From an uncultured Collinsella sp. (lineage in GTDB: Bacteria > Actinomycetota > Coriobacteriia > Coriobacteriales > Coriobacteriaceae): a stretch of DNA of 64,000 nucleotides. Position numbers and translations under genes: made by a program. Shown here one piece after another: positions 16,298 through 25,059 of the stretch. How positions within the stretch are numbered: position 1 is the stretch's first letter; every line of letters starts with the position of its first letter. The DNA is taken from positions 35,762 through 99,761 of the forward strand of contig CABVAC010000003.1 of NCBI GenBank assembly GCA_902496275.1, written 5' to 3'. The notes beneath the pieces are model-generated. The model searched no databases. It saw only the letters and a list, made by a program, of their open reading frames with translations, and was not told where the DNA came from.

Positions 16298-17074
16298 ATG
16301 ACCAAGTTCAGCCACGTCATCATCCGCCGCCCCGGCAAGTCCCTGAGCAATGGCATCACGAGTGCCCCCGAGCTTGGCCAGCCCATCTACGAGCGCGCCA
16401 TCGAGGAGCACTACGATTACGAGCATGCGCTCGAGCAGTGCGGCGTTGACGTGTCGGTGCTGCCGGCACTCGAGCAGTATCCCGACAGCTGCTTCGTCGA
16501 AGATCCGGCCGTCATCACTCGCTGCGGCGCCATCATTACCAACCCCGGTGCCGATAGCCGCAACGGCGAGAAGGACGAGATCGAGCCGGCCGTCCGTCGC
16601 TTCTTTGACGACGAGCATGTCAAGCACATCGTTTCTCCGGGCACGCTCGACGGCGGCGACGTCATGATGGTCGGTGACCATTTCTACGTCGGTCGCTCCG
16701 CTCGTACCAACGAAGAGGGCATCCGCCAGTTCTGTGAGATTCTCGAGGGCTGGGGCCTCGAGGGTTCTGAGGTTCCGCTGGAGGAGGTCCTGCACCTCAA
16801 GACGGGCGTCAACTACATCGAGGACAACAACATGCTCGTCTCTGGTGAGTTCATCGATAAGCCCGACTTTGCCCAGTACAACAAGATCGTCGTGCCCGAG
16901 GACGAGGCGTACGGCGCCAACTGCATCTGGGTCAACGGTACGGTCATCGTTGCCGAGGGCTATCCGACTGTGCTCAAGGCCGTGCAGGATCTGGGCTACA
17001 AGACACTCGTCGTTGACACCTCCGAGTATCGCAAGGTCGACGGCGGCCTTTCTTGCCTGTCGCTGCGCTTCTAA
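16298..17074 (+). CDS. Dimethylarginine dimethylaminohydrolase (DDAH)
   Basis: DDAH hydrolyses N-methylated arginines to citrulline and methylamines. The 258-residue protein has the guanidine-modifying enzyme fold motifs: FVED (66-69), TLDGGD (116-121), catalytic H166 (LHLKTGVNYI) and nucleophile C253 near the end (GGLSCLSLRF). The length matches the family and argues against arginine deiminase, which is about 400 residues. AGGAGG precedes the ATG. It lies between a GntR regulator and an arginine/ornithine-type antiporter, which suggests use of methylarginine from the gut as a nitrogen source. Confidence 0.88.
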   Translation: MTKFSHVIIRRPGKSLSNGITSAPELGQPIYERAIEEHYDYEHALEQCGVDVSVLPALEQYPDSCFVEDPAVITRCGAIITNPGADSRNGEKDEIEPAVRRFFDDEHVKHIVSPGTLDGGDVMMVGDHFYVGRSARTNEEGIRQFCEILEGWGLEGSEVPLEEVLHLKTGVNYIEDNNMLVSGEFIDKPDFAQYNKIVVPEDEAYGANCIWVNGTVIVAEGYPTVLKAVQDLGYKTLVVDTSEYRKVDGGLSCLSLRF

Positions 17075-17109
17075 CGCGGTAGCTGTAACAGTCTGATGAT
17101 CGCTTGACC

Positions 17110-17152
17110 GATGGCCCGGCACCCGATTCGGGACGTCCGGGCCATCTTTCGT
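17110..17152 (+). terminator. Hairpin between the DDAH and permease genes
   Basis: GATGGCCCGG (17110-17119) pairs with CCGGGCCATC (17137-17146) and is followed by TTTCGTT. It may reduce read-through into the permease gene. Confidence 0.65.
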
Positions 17153-17182
17153 TCGATACATGATGAAGGGGGTGCACATACA

Positions 17183-18646
17183 ATGGCCTCTAAAGCTCAA
17201 AATGATGAGATTATCGACCCTAATGGCCTCGATCTCTTTCGTCTGACCATGATGGTCATTACCGCCAGTATTTGTGGCGGCATCTTTTCGCTTGCCGGCG
17301 ATATGGCAGCAGGTGGGGCAAATACCGGTGCGGTTATCGTCTCGTGGGGAATTTGCTTTATTGGCGTCTTTGCGCTGATGATGGTGTTCAACGGTTTGTC
17401 TCAGGCCCGTCCCGACCTGACCGGCGGCATCTATGCATACGCTGCGGCCGGTTTTGGCGATTACATTGGATTCAACTCCGCTTGGGGCTACTGGATCAGC
17501 GCATGTCTTTCCAACGTGAGCTTTGCGCTCTTGCTGTTTAGCGCGCTGGGCTATTTCTTCCCTGCGTTTGGCGCGGGTAACAACCTGCTTTCTATCGTCT
17601 GCGCCAGCGTGTTTTTGTGGTTCCTTACCACCCTTGTGCTTCGTGGCGTTAAGGAGGCTGCGGGCATTAACACGATCGTCACGTTGGCGAAGCTGGTGCC
17701 GCTGGGGCTCTTTGTGCTGAGTATCGTGCTCCTGGGTAAGTTCAACGTCGATATCTTTATGGACAACTTCTGGGGAGAGCCGGCTGGTCCTGGCTTTGGC
17801 GAGCAGGTTGTCTCGACCATGATCGCCCTTGTCTGGGTCTTCACGGGCATCGAGGGCGCTGTCGTTATCTCGGGCCGTGCAAAGTACGTGCGTGACGTCG
17901 GCCGCTCGACGGCGCTCGGATTTGCGGCTGTATTCACGCTGTATCTGATCATCTCGATGCTGTCGCTCGGCATTATGCCGCGCGAGGAGATGGCACAGCT
18001 TGCAACGCCCTCCATGGCGGGAATTCTCGAGTGCGCAATCGGTCCGGTTGGTGCTGCCATCGTAAACCTTGGCGTTATCCTTTCGTTGGTCGGCGCGCTG
18101 CTGGGCTATGTCATCATTGCGTCCGAGACGCCGTTCGAGGCGGCGCGCCAGGGATCCTTCCCTCTGGCGTTTGCCAAGACGAACAAGCACGACGCCCCGG
18201 TGGTAACGGTTCTCGTGAGCTCCGGCATCACGCAACTCTTCTTGATCGTGTCGTATGTGGCGGCGAGCACCTACCAGTTCTTCTATAGCTGCGCAGTCAA
18301 CACGATTCTGGTTCCGTATGTCTGCTCGGCTGCCTATTACATGGTGATTGGCTGGAAGAACGAGCATCTGGACGGGCCGCATGCGCCCAGCGTCGGCAAA
18401 GCCCGCTTCTTCGGTACGCTCGGCTTCATCTACACATTGTTCCTGGTGTGGTCGACGGGTCTTCAGGGCGTTATGATCACGACGATTCTTTTTGCTCCGG
18501 CCATTCCCGTTTATATACTGGGCGAGCGAGGCCGCGGTAAACCGGTGCTTCCGCATCTGCACGACAAGCTGATCGCAGCGGTGGTCATTGTCGTGGCAAT
18601 CATTTCGCTGTATCTGCACTTTGCCGGCATTGCGCCGATAGTCTAA
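17183..18646 (+). CDS. APC-family amino acid antiporter (arginine/ornithine type)
   Basis: A 487-residue integral membrane protein with about 12-13 hydrophobic segments. It begins MASKAQNDEIIDPNGLDLFRLTMMVITASICGGIFS, where ASICGGIFS corresponds to the substrate-binding GSG-like loop of APC transporters. The overall pattern (WVFTGIEGAVVISGRAKY, then GALLGYVIIASETPFEAA) is typical of ArcD-type arginine/ornithine antiporters. The ATG at 17183 follows GGGGG by about 10 bases; an upstream in-frame start would run through the hairpin and is rejected. With DDAH it would exchange arginine-like substrates. The exact substrate is inferred. Confidence 0.88.
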   Translation: MASKAQNDEIIDPNGLDLFRLTMMVITASICGGIFSLAGDMAAGGANTGAVIVSWGICFIGVFALMMVFNGLSQARPDLTGGIYAYAAAGFGDYIGFNSAWGYWISACLSNVSFALLLFSALGYFFPAFGAGNNLLSIVCASVFLWFLTTLVLRGVKEAAGINTIVTLAKLVPLGLFVLSIVLLGKFNVDIFMDNFWGEPAGPGFGEQVVSTMIALVWVFTGIEGAVVISGRAKYVRDVGRSTALGFAAVFTLYLIISMLSLGIMPREEMAQLATPSMAGILECAIGPVGAAIVNLGVILSLVGALLGYVIIASETPFEAARQGSFPLAFAKTNKHDAPVVTVLVSSGITQLFLIVSYVAASTYQFFYSCAVNTILVPYVCSAAYYMVIGWKNEHLDGPHAPSVGKARFFGTLGFIYTLFLVWSTGLQGVMITTILFAPAIPVYILGERGRGKPVLPHLHDKLIAAVVIVVAIISLYLHFAGIAPIV

Positions 18647-18761
18647 GACTGCGGCAAGCTTCATCGCTTGGTAAGCCGACGGAGGCATCGCGTGCCGGTG
18701 CCGTTCGGTAATCCATAACTGACGTGGGCCTCTGTAACGTGCCTTTGTGAGCGCCCACCAA

Positions 18762-18799
18762 ACCCGCGCAGGTGACATTTGTTGCCAGCGCGGGCTTTT
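18762..18799 (+). terminator. Terminator-like hairpin after the antiporter gene
   Basis: ACCCGCGC (18762-18769) pairs with GCGCGGGCT (from 18788) and is followed by TTTT. A smaller stem, GTGGGC/GCCCAC (18724-18729 with 18753-18758), precedes it. No gene is seen in 18647-19283. Confidence 0.6.
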
Positions 18800-18818
18800 G
18801 CTGTTGCGGCGAAATGCC

Positions 18819-18851
18819 GCCGGCAGCTGGGGACGTTCCTGTTGTGCCGGC
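18819..18851 (+). repeat. GGGGACGTTCC hairpin
   Basis: GCCGGCA and TGCCGGC enclose a loop with GCTGGGGACGTTCCTG. The same arms and loop recur at 61721-61752. It is probably a sub-type of the GGGGACAG family. Confidence 0.65.
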
Positions 18852-18937
18852 ACCCTGGGACACTCCTTGGATGTTCCGCATGCGACGGAGGGAACGGATC
18901 ATTTTGTCGAGGGGCGGGCGGCTGTTTCGGTCCTCGG

Positions 18938-19136
18938 GGAAACCGCGTCCCGTTTCGAGAGCAGATTCCGGGCTGTAGTTTCCCCGAGGGCCCCATTGGG
19001 AAATTGCATCCCAGTCTGAGCGCCGATTCCGGGCTGCAGTTTCCGCAAGATGCCTCAACCGGAAAGCTCATCCCGTTTAGGTGTTCCAGAGTGGGATGCG
19101 GTTTCCGCAGCAGGCCCGTCTGGGAAGCAATGGCCC
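18938..19136. repeat. Inverted-unit array 2 (period about 61-62 bp)
   Basis: Forward units GGAAAnnnnnnCCC start at 18938, 18999, 19061 and 19123. Inverse units (…GCAGTTTCC type) start at 18968, 19029 and 19091. The unit, order and period match the array at 15207-15376. It ends 28 bases before the feoAB promoter. Confidence 0.75.
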
Positions 19137-19163
19137 AGAATTCCCATCGCGGCGATCTGTCGA

Positions 19164-19193
19164 TTGAACGTCGTTGTGTGTTCGCGCTATCAT
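19164..19193 (+). promoter_or_regulatory. Promoter of feoAB
   Basis: TTGAAC (19164-19169) and TATCAT (19188-19193) are separated by 18 bp. Confidence 0.6.
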
Positions 19194-19207
19194 GTAAGCT
19201 TAAAATT

Positions 19208-19236
19208 GGTTAGCCATGGCAAACGGTTAGCCATGG
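19208..19236 (+). promoter_or_regulatory. Direct repeat GGTTAGCCATGG, possible metal-regulator site
   Basis: The 12-mer occurs at 19208-19219 and 19225-19236, just downstream of the promoter. GGTTAGCC matches the half-site of DtxR/IdeR-type iron regulators. Binding by such a protein is inference. Confidence 0.5.
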
Positions 19237-19283
19237 TGAACATAAATGCAACGCCCTGTGGGCGCCGGGGGAGGAACACGGAC

Positions 19284-21644
19284 GTGAGGCTCGATACACT
19301 CGAGATTGGAAAGGACGCCGTCGTCGCATCGGTGACATCGGACGACCAGGCACTCCGACAGCATATTTTGGACATGGGCCTAACGCCGGGCACCGAAGTC
19401 ACCATGATGAAGTACGCCCCCATGGGTGACCCGCTCGAGATCCGCCTGCGTGGCTACGAGTTGACACTGCGTAAGGACGATGCCGCTCGCATCGAGCTCG
19501 TGGGTATTCACGACACCGATACAGGTCCGCGCGCTAACGCCGCAATCGGCACGACGGAGCATCCGGCACTTGGCGAGGGGACGTATTCGCCCCGTGCGGC
19601 AAAGACGGCCGTGCCCGAGGGCGCGCCGCTGCACTTTGCCCTCGCCGGCAACCAAAACTGCGGCAAGACCACGTTATTCAACCAGCTGACGGGCTCCAAC
19701 CAGCACGTCGGTAACTTTCCCGGCGTGACTGTCGACCGCAAAGATGGCACCATCCGTAACCATCCCGAGGCGAGCGTTACCGATCTGCCTGGCATTTACT
19801 CCCTGTCGCCGTACACAGGCGAAGAGGTCGTGAGCCGTCAGTTCATCCTCGACGAGCGCCCGGACGCCATCATCGACATCATTGACGCTACCAACATCGA
19901 GCGTAACCTGTACTTGACACTGCAGCTCATGGAGCTCGACCGCCCCATGGTCATCGCGCTCAACATGATGGACGAGGTGACCGCCAACGGCGGCGCCGTG
20001 GACGTCAACCTGCTCGAGAGTCTGTTGGGCGTGCCCGTTGTTCCCATTAGTGCTGCCCGCAACGAGGGTATCGGCGAGTTGGTGGATCATGCCTTGCACG
20101 TGGCGCGGTTCCGCGAGCGCCCCGGTCGCCTGGACTTTTGCGCGCCCGACGGTCCGGACGGCGGTGCGCTGCATCGCTGCATCCACGGTATTGCTAACCT
20201 GATCGAGGACCATGCCGTGACGGCGCACATCCCGGTGCGCTTTGCGGCGACCAAGCTGGTCGAGGGCGATGAGCTGGTAACCGAGGCGCTTCACCTGGAT
20301 CGCAACGAGCTCGACGCCATCGAGCACATCATTACCCAGATGGAGGGCGAGGCCGGCACCGACCGCCTATCTGCGCTGGCCGATATGCGTTTTAGCTTTA
20401 TCGGCGACGTGTGCGGGCGTTGCGTCGTTAAGCCGCATGAGAGCCGCGAGCACGTGCGCTCCGTCAAGATCGACCGCATCCTGACAGGTCGTTACACAGC
20501 CATTCCGGCGTTTCTGGTGATCATGGGCCTCGTCTTTTGGCTGACGTTTGGCGTGATCGGCGCGGCGTTGCAGGGACTTATGGAGGACGGTATCGCTGCC
20601 ATCATCGCCTCGGCCGATGCGGGTCTCAAAGCGTTCGGCACCAACGACGTGGTGCGCTCGCTGGCTGTCGACGGCGTGCTTACGGGCGTGGGCAGTGTGC
20701 TGACCTTCCTGCCGATTATCGTCGTGCTCTTTTTGTTCCTCTCCATTCTGGAAGACTCCGGATACATGGCGCGCGTGGCCTTTGTCATGGATAAGGTGTT
20801 GCGTCGCTTTGGCCTGTCGGGCCGCAGTTTCGTGCCCATGCTCGTCGGTTTTGGCTGCACCGTGCCGGCTATCATGTCGACCCGTACGCTCCCATCCGAG
20901 CACGACCGCAAGATGACGGTCATGCTCACGCCGTTCATGAGCTGCTCAGCCAAGCTGCCGGTTTACGGCTTGCTGTGCGGGGCGTTTTTCCCGCAGGCGA
21001 CGGTTCCCGCCATGGTCTCGCTCTATCTGATCGGTATCGTGGTCGGCTGCGTCGCGGCTTTGGTGCTCAACCGCACGGCATTTAAGGGCGACCCGGTGCC
21101 GTTTATCATGGAGCTCCCCAATTACCGCCTGCCGAGCGTCAAGACGACGGTGATGCTGGCATGGGATAAGGCCAAGGACTTCATCACCAAGGCCTTTACC
21201 ATTATCTTTGCCGCTACGGTGGTCATCTGGTTCCTGCAGACGTTCGATATCCGCTTTAACGTGGTCGCCGACCAGTCGCAAAGCCTGCTTGCGGGCCTCG
21301 GCAGCATCATCGCGCCGGTGTTGGCCCCGCTCGGTTTTGGTGACTGGCGCGCATCCACGGCGCTCGTCACCGGACTTATTGCCAAAGAGAGCGTCATCTC
21401 GACCCTCACCGTGCTTTTGGGTGCTACGTCGCCCGCGGCACTGTCGACCATGTTTTCGCCGTTCACCGCCTACGTGTTCTTGGTCTTTACGTTGCTGTAC
21501 CCGCCTTGTGTGGCGGCAATCGGCGCCGTCAAGAGCGAGTTGGGCGCGCGCTATGCCGTGGCCGTATTCGCGTTTCAGGTCGCCGTTGCCTGGATCGTGG
21601 CGTTTGTCGTGCATTCGGCGGGCATATTGCTGGGGTTGGCTTAG
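19284..21644 (+). CDS. feoB: Fused FeoA-FeoB ferrous iron transporter
   Basis: The 786-residue protein takes up Fe(II). Residues 1-76 form a FeoA SH3-like domain (VRLDTLEIG...LRQHILDMGLTPGTEV...LRGYELTLRKDDA). The FeoB G-protein domain follows with G1 GNQNCGKT (122-129), G3 DLPG (167-170) and G4 NMMDE (227-231). The membrane part begins near residue 410 with typical Gate motifs (GFGCTVPAIM; FMSCSAKLPVYG). The GTG at 19284 is chosen because GGGGGAGG lies 9 bases upstream and FeoA begins there; the frame stays open further upstream through repeat DNA. The region with the GGTTAGCC repeats suggests iron control. Fusion removes the usual separate feoA gene. Confidence 0.93.
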   Translation: MRLDTLEIGKDAVVASVTSDDQALRQHILDMGLTPGTEVTMMKYAPMGDPLEIRLRGYELTLRKDDAARIELVGIHDTDTGPRANAAIGTTEHPALGEGTYSPRAAKTAVPEGAPLHFALAGNQNCGKTTLFNQLTGSNQHVGNFPGVTVDRKDGTIRNHPEASVTDLPGIYSLSPYTGEEVVSRQFILDERPDAIIDIIDATNIERNLYLTLQLMELDRPMVIALNMMDEVTANGGAVDVNLLESLLGVPVVPISAARNEGIGELVDHALHVARFRERPGRLDFCAPDGPDGGALHRCIHGIANLIEDHAVTAHIPVRFAATKLVEGDELVTEALHLDRNELDAIEHIITQMEGEAGTDRLSALADMRFSFIGDVCGRCVVKPHESREHVRSVKIDRILTGRYTAIPAFLVIMGLVFWLTFGVIGAALQGLMEDGIAAIIASADAGLKAFGTNDVVRSLAVDGVLTGVGSVLTFLPIIVVLFLFLSILEDSGYMARVAFVMDKVLRRFGLSGRSFVPMLVGFGCTVPAIMSTRTLPSEHDRKMTVMLTPFMSCSAKLPVYGLLCGAFFPQATVPAMVSLYLIGIVVGCVAALVLNRTAFKGDPVPFIMELPNYRLPSVKTTVMLAWDKAKDFITKAFTIIFAATVVIWFLQTFDIRFNVVADQSQSLLAGLGSIIAPVLAPLGFGDWRASTALVTGLIAKESVISTLTVLLGATSPAALSTMFSPFTAYVFLVFTLLYPPCVAAIGAVKSELGARYAVAVFAFQVAVAWIVAFVVHSAGILLGLA

Positions 21645-21684
21645 TTATTTATTGACGGCGCAACCTCTGTGTATCGAATTGTTT

Positions 21685-21719
21685 CGGTCCCGTGTCCGTT
21701 ACTGACGGATGCGGGACCG
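21685..21719 (+). terminator. Hairpin after feoAB
   Basis: A 15-bp stem with two wobble pairs (21685-21699 with 21705-21719) lies 40 bases after the stop; the following T content is low. Confidence 0.6.
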
Positions 21720-21731
21720 TTGCTATATAAT
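21702..21731 (+). promoter_or_regulatory. Promoter of the MFS gene
   Basis: Consensus TATAAT (21726-21731) has CTGACG 18 bp upstream, which overlaps the preceding hairpin arm. Confidence 0.55.
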
Positions 21732-21764
21732 CGCCTCCGCTCAAAATGATTGGAGATGTTATAT

Positions 21765-22961
21765 ATGAGTCAGGCAAGGCAAGACGGCATCACGCTCAGG
21801 CAGTGGCTCCCACTCGTCGGGCTCACCTGCTGTGCGTTCGTGTTCAACACGTCGGAGTTTATGCCCATCGGCCTTTTGACTGATATCGCCGCGTCGTTCT
21901 CGCTCACCGAGGCCCAGGCGGGCATCATGATCTCGGTCTATGCCTGGGGCGTCATGCTGCTGTCGTTGCCGCTCATGGTGTTCGCTTCGCGTTTCGAGTT
22001 TAAGCGGATGCTGCTGGGCGTGCTTGCCGTGTTCTCGCTCGGTCAGTTCCTGTCCGCTGTGGCGCCGACCTATCCCATCCTGGTCTGCGCGCGCCTGGTG
22101 GTCGCTTGCGCACATGCCGTGTTCTGGTCAGTCGCCTCGATTATGGCCTCGCGCCTGGTCGACACTCGCCACGGCGCGCTCGCCATCAGCATGATCGCTA
22201 CGGGCTCGTCCATCGCGCAGATCTTTGGCCTGCCTCTCGGTCGCGCCATTGGCTTGGCCGTGGGCTGGCGCATGACGTTTGCCGTGGTCGGGGGCCTCTC
22301 AGCCATCGCGGCCGTCTACCAGGCAGCGGTGTTCCCGGCCATGCCGGCGGGTGAGCGCTTTACCGTCAGACAGCTGCCCGAGCTGCTCAAGAACCCGCTC
22401 CTCATCGCGCTCTACGCAGTCACGGTCTTCATGGCGACCGGCTATTACGCAAGCTACAGCTATATCGAGCCTTTCCTGGCTCAGGTCGCCCATGTCGACG
22501 CAAGCGCTATCACCATGACGCTGACGGCGTTCGGCTGCTCCGGTCTGCTCGGAAGCTGGCTGTTCGGCCGCCTGTTCGATGGGCATCGCTTCCCGTTCTT
22601 GGCTATCACGCTCTCCGGCGTGCCGGTGGCCCTGCTGCTCATGGGGCCGGCCGCATCGTCGCTCGTGACAGTGCTTGCCGTCTGCGCACTGTGGGGTTGC
22701 TGCGCCACGGCCTTTAACGTGGCGTTTCAGGCCGAGCTCATCAAGCACACGCCGGCAGATTCGTCGGCCGTTGCCATGTCGATCTTCTCGGGCCTGTTCA
22801 ATCTGGGCATTGGCACGGGTACCGCGATCGGCGGAGCCGTGGTTTCGGGTCCCGGTATCGCCTGGATCGGCTTCGCGGGCGGGTCGATTGCCGTCGTGGG
22901 CGTCATCCTCGCTATCACGGTGATGTTCCCGGCCATACGCCGCGCAAAGTCTGTCGCCTAA
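21765..22961 (+). CDS. MFS exporter, DHA1 type, SotB-like
   Basis: A 398-residue transporter with 12 expected helices. The N-terminal motif FVFNTSEFMPIGLLTDIAASF is typical of SotB/YdhP-type sugar or drug exporters, and GSSIAQIFGLPLGRAIG is the motif C-like segment of antiporters. It probably exports a small compound with proton exchange. The ATG at 21765 is preceded by GGAG; upstream in-frame codons are TTG/ATG within the ribosome-binding region. It is a single-gene unit followed by a perfect 22-bp inverted repeat. Confidence 0.87.
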   Translation: MSQARQDGITLRQWLPLVGLTCCAFVFNTSEFMPIGLLTDIAASFSLTEAQAGIMISVYAWGVMLLSLPLMVFASRFEFKRMLLGVLAVFSLGQFLSAVAPTYPILVCARLVVACAHAVFWSVASIMASRLVDTRHGALAISMIATGSSIAQIFGLPLGRAIGLAVGWRMTFAVVGGLSAIAAVYQAAVFPAMPAGERFTVRQLPELLKNPLLIALYAVTVFMATGYYASYSYIEPFLAQVAHVDASAITMTLTAFGCSGLLGSWLFGRLFDGHRFPFLAITLSGVPVALLLMGPAASSLVTVLAVCALWGCCATAFNVAFQAELIKHTPADSSAVAMSIFSGLFNLGIGTGTAIGGAVVSGPGIAWIGFAGGSIAVVGVILAITVMFPAIRRAKSVA

Positions 22962-22976
22962 TCACGTTTCCTCATC

Positions 22977-23043
22977 AGTTGCGGTGGAATAGTTCCTGTT
23001 TAAGGCCTCTGAAGGTCCAAGCAGGAACTATTCCACCGCAACT
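22977..23043. repeat. TTGCGGTGGAATAG inverted repeat, copy 2
   Basis: A perfect 22-bp inverted repeat (22977-22998 with 23022-23043) has a 23-base spacer, after the MFS gene. Copy 1 is at 15119-15187. Confidence 0.85.
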
Positions 23044-23114
23044 TATTTTGGGGGAGAGGATACAAGCTGGGCATACAATGGATGTCGTTGTGTTGAGCTT
23101 ACCGGGAGGCTGTT

Positions 23115-24491
23115 ATGTGGGCATACGAGACGACGTTCTATCAGATCTATCCGCTGGGCTTTTGCGGGGCTCCGCGCGAAAACGCCGCGCCCGTTGCCGA
23201 GGATGAGCTCGCCCAGGCTGCCAACGCCGCGCCCAACCCCGATGCTCCTATCATGAAGGTCGCCCAATGGGCCGACTACATGCAGGAACTCGGCGTTGGC
23301 GCTGTGCTTATCAACCCACCGCTCGAATCTGATAGCCACGGCTACGATACACGCAGCCTGCGCCATATCGACCGTCGCCTGGGTGGGGACGCCGACTTTG
23401 CCGCCGTATGCGACACGCTGCATGCCCATGGCATCCGCGTGGTGTTCGATGCCGTCTTCAACCACGTCGGCCGCGGTTTTTGGGCCTTCCGCGATGTGCA
23501 GGAGCGCAAGTGGGACTCGCCGTACAAGGACTGGTTCCACATTAGCTTTGACGGCGATTCCTGCTATGGCGATGGCTTTTGGTACGAGGGCTGGGAAGGC
23601 CATTTTGAGCTTGTGAAGCTCAACCTGCAAAATCCCGCTGTGGTCGATTACCTGCTCGAGTCCGTGCGCCGCTGGGCCGAGGTCTTTGGCGTCGACGGCC
23701 TGCGCCTGGACGTTGCCTATATGCTCGACCGCGACTTTATGCGCCGCCTGCACGTCTTTACCCGTGAGCTCAAGCCCGACTTTGTGCTGATCGGCGAGAC
23801 GCTCCACGGCGACTACAACCAAATCGTCAACGACGAGATGCTCGACTCCTGCACCAACTACGAGTGCTACAAGGGCCTGTACTCCAGCTTTAACTCGGTC
23901 AACATGTTCGAGATCGCCCATTCGCTGCACCGCCAGTTTGGCGGCGATCCGTGGTGCATCTACCGCGGCAAACATCTGCTGTCGTTTGTCGACAACCACG
24001 ATGTGCCGCGCCTGGCAAGTATCCTCACCGACAAGTCGTGTCTGCGTCCCGCCTATGGCATGCTCTTTGGCATGCCGGGCATCCCGTGCGTCTACTATGG
24101 CAGCGAGTGGGGAATTGCCGGCGAAAAGGGTGGCCCCGATGGCGACTGGGCGCTGCGACCTGCGCTCAATGAGCCTGCGCCCAACGAGCTGACGGCGTTC
24201 ATCACGCAGCTTGCGCACCTTCGCTCGGCCGACGACGCGGCTGCCCGTGCTCTCAACTACGGTGCCTATCGCAACGTGGTGATCCAGAACAAGCAGCTGC
24301 TGTTCGAGCGCGCCTGCGACGACGCGATGGTGCTCGTGGCGGTCAATGCCGTGAACGAGCCCTACACCTTTGGAGCCGGCGAACTCAACGGCTCCTTCGT
24401 CGACCTGCTTGCCGACGACGTGCCCACGGTCGAGCTGCTGGGCTCCCTTGAGCTTGCACCCTACGAGGTGCGCTATCTGCTGAGGGCATAG
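23115..24491 (+). CDS. GH13-family alpha-glucosidase/cyclomaltodextrinase-like enzyme
   Basis: A 458-residue cytosolic alpha-amylase-family enzyme without a signal peptide. Conserved regions: DAVFNHVG (112-119), GLRLDVA with nucleophile D199, IGETLHG with acid/base E228, and FVDNHD with D296. The lack of a clear separate N-terminal starch-binding domain and the short length suggest action on small maltodextrins inside the cell. GGGAGG precedes the ATG. The DNA glycosylase gene follows 3 bases after the stop, so the two share a transcript. Confidence 0.9.
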   Translation: MWAYETTFYQIYPLGFCGAPRENAAPVAEDELAQAANAAPNPDAPIMKVAQWADYMQELGVGAVLINPPLESDSHGYDTRSLRHIDRRLGGDADFAAVCDTLHAHGIRVVFDAVFNHVGRGFWAFRDVQERKWDSPYKDWFHISFDGDSCYGDGFWYEGWEGHFELVKLNLQNPAVVDYLLESVRRWAEVFGVDGLRLDVAYMLDRDFMRRLHVFTRELKPDFVLIGETLHGDYNQIVNDEMLDSCTNYECYKGLYSSFNSVNMFEIAHSLHRQFGGDPWCIYRGKHLLSFVDNHDVPRLASILTDKSCLRPAYGMLFGMPGIPCVYYGSEWGIAGEKGGPDGDWALRPALNEPAPNELTAFITQLAHLRSADDAAARALNYGAYRNVVIQNKQLLFERACDDAMVLVAVNAVNEPYTFGAGELNGSFVDLLADDVPTVELLGSLELAPYEVRYLLRA

Positions 24492-24494
24492 CTC

Positions 24495-25058
24495 GTGGCC
24501 GCGCCGGACGAGGGCTATCAACATATTGAGCATGGGTTTGAGCCCGTGTTTGACGAGCACTCGCGCGTTTTGGTGCTGGGGTCGTTTCCCTCGGTGCTCT
24601 CGCGCGCCAATGCCTTCTACTACGGCAATCCGCAGAACCGCTTTTGGCGCGTGATGGCCGCGTGCCTCGGTGTGCCCGTGCCGCCCAACGAGGGAGACTC
24701 TTTGGCGAGCGGCGAGCTCGCGACGCTCGATGCCTCGATTGCCGCCAAGCGGGTTATGCTGCTCAACGGCGGTGTGGCCCTGTGGGATGTAATCGAGAGC
24801 TGCGACATCAAGGGTTCAAGCGACGCGAGCATCAAAAACGTCGTTCCGGCGCATGCCGAGCGTATTACCGGCGCAGCTCCTATCGAGGTCGTTGTCTGTA
24901 ACGGCGGCACGGCAGGTCGGCTCTACAAGCGCTATCTACAAGAACGCACCGGGCTGCCGGCCATCGTTCTGCCGTCGACAAGTCCCGCCAATGCGGCATG
25001 GCGCCTGGAACGCCTTGTCGAGCGCTGGCGCGAGGCCGTTGACTGGGCTGTAATTTAA
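24495..25058 (+). CDS. DNA-deoxyinosine glycosylase (UDG superfamily)
   Basis: The 187-residue protein belongs to the hypoxanthine-DNA glycosylase group of the uracil-DNA glycosylase superfamily. Motif 1 is VLGSFPSVLSRANAFYYGNPQNRFW (about residues 26-50), and the final motif is LPSTSPANAAW. Such enzymes remove deaminated adenine from DNA. The GTG start lies 3 bases after the GH13 stop, with GAGGG in the preceding coding end. It is convergent with the next gene, with a single base between the stops. The link to carbohydrate metabolism is positional only. Confidence 0.88.
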   Translation: MAAPDEGYQHIEHGFEPVFDEHSRVLVLGSFPSVLSRANAFYYGNPQNRFWRVMAACLGVPVPPNEGDSLASGELATLDASIAAKRVMLLNGGVALWDVIESCDIKGSSDASIKNVVPAHAERITGAAPIEVVVCNGGTAGRLYKRYLQERTGLPAIVLPSTSPANAAWRLERLVERWREAVDWAVI

Positions 25059-25059
25059 T

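Noticed and set aside
19050..19283. N-terminal extension of FeoAB
   Set aside because: The open frame runs through repeat array 2, the promoter and the GGTTAGCC repeats; FeoA homology begins at the GTG at 19284.
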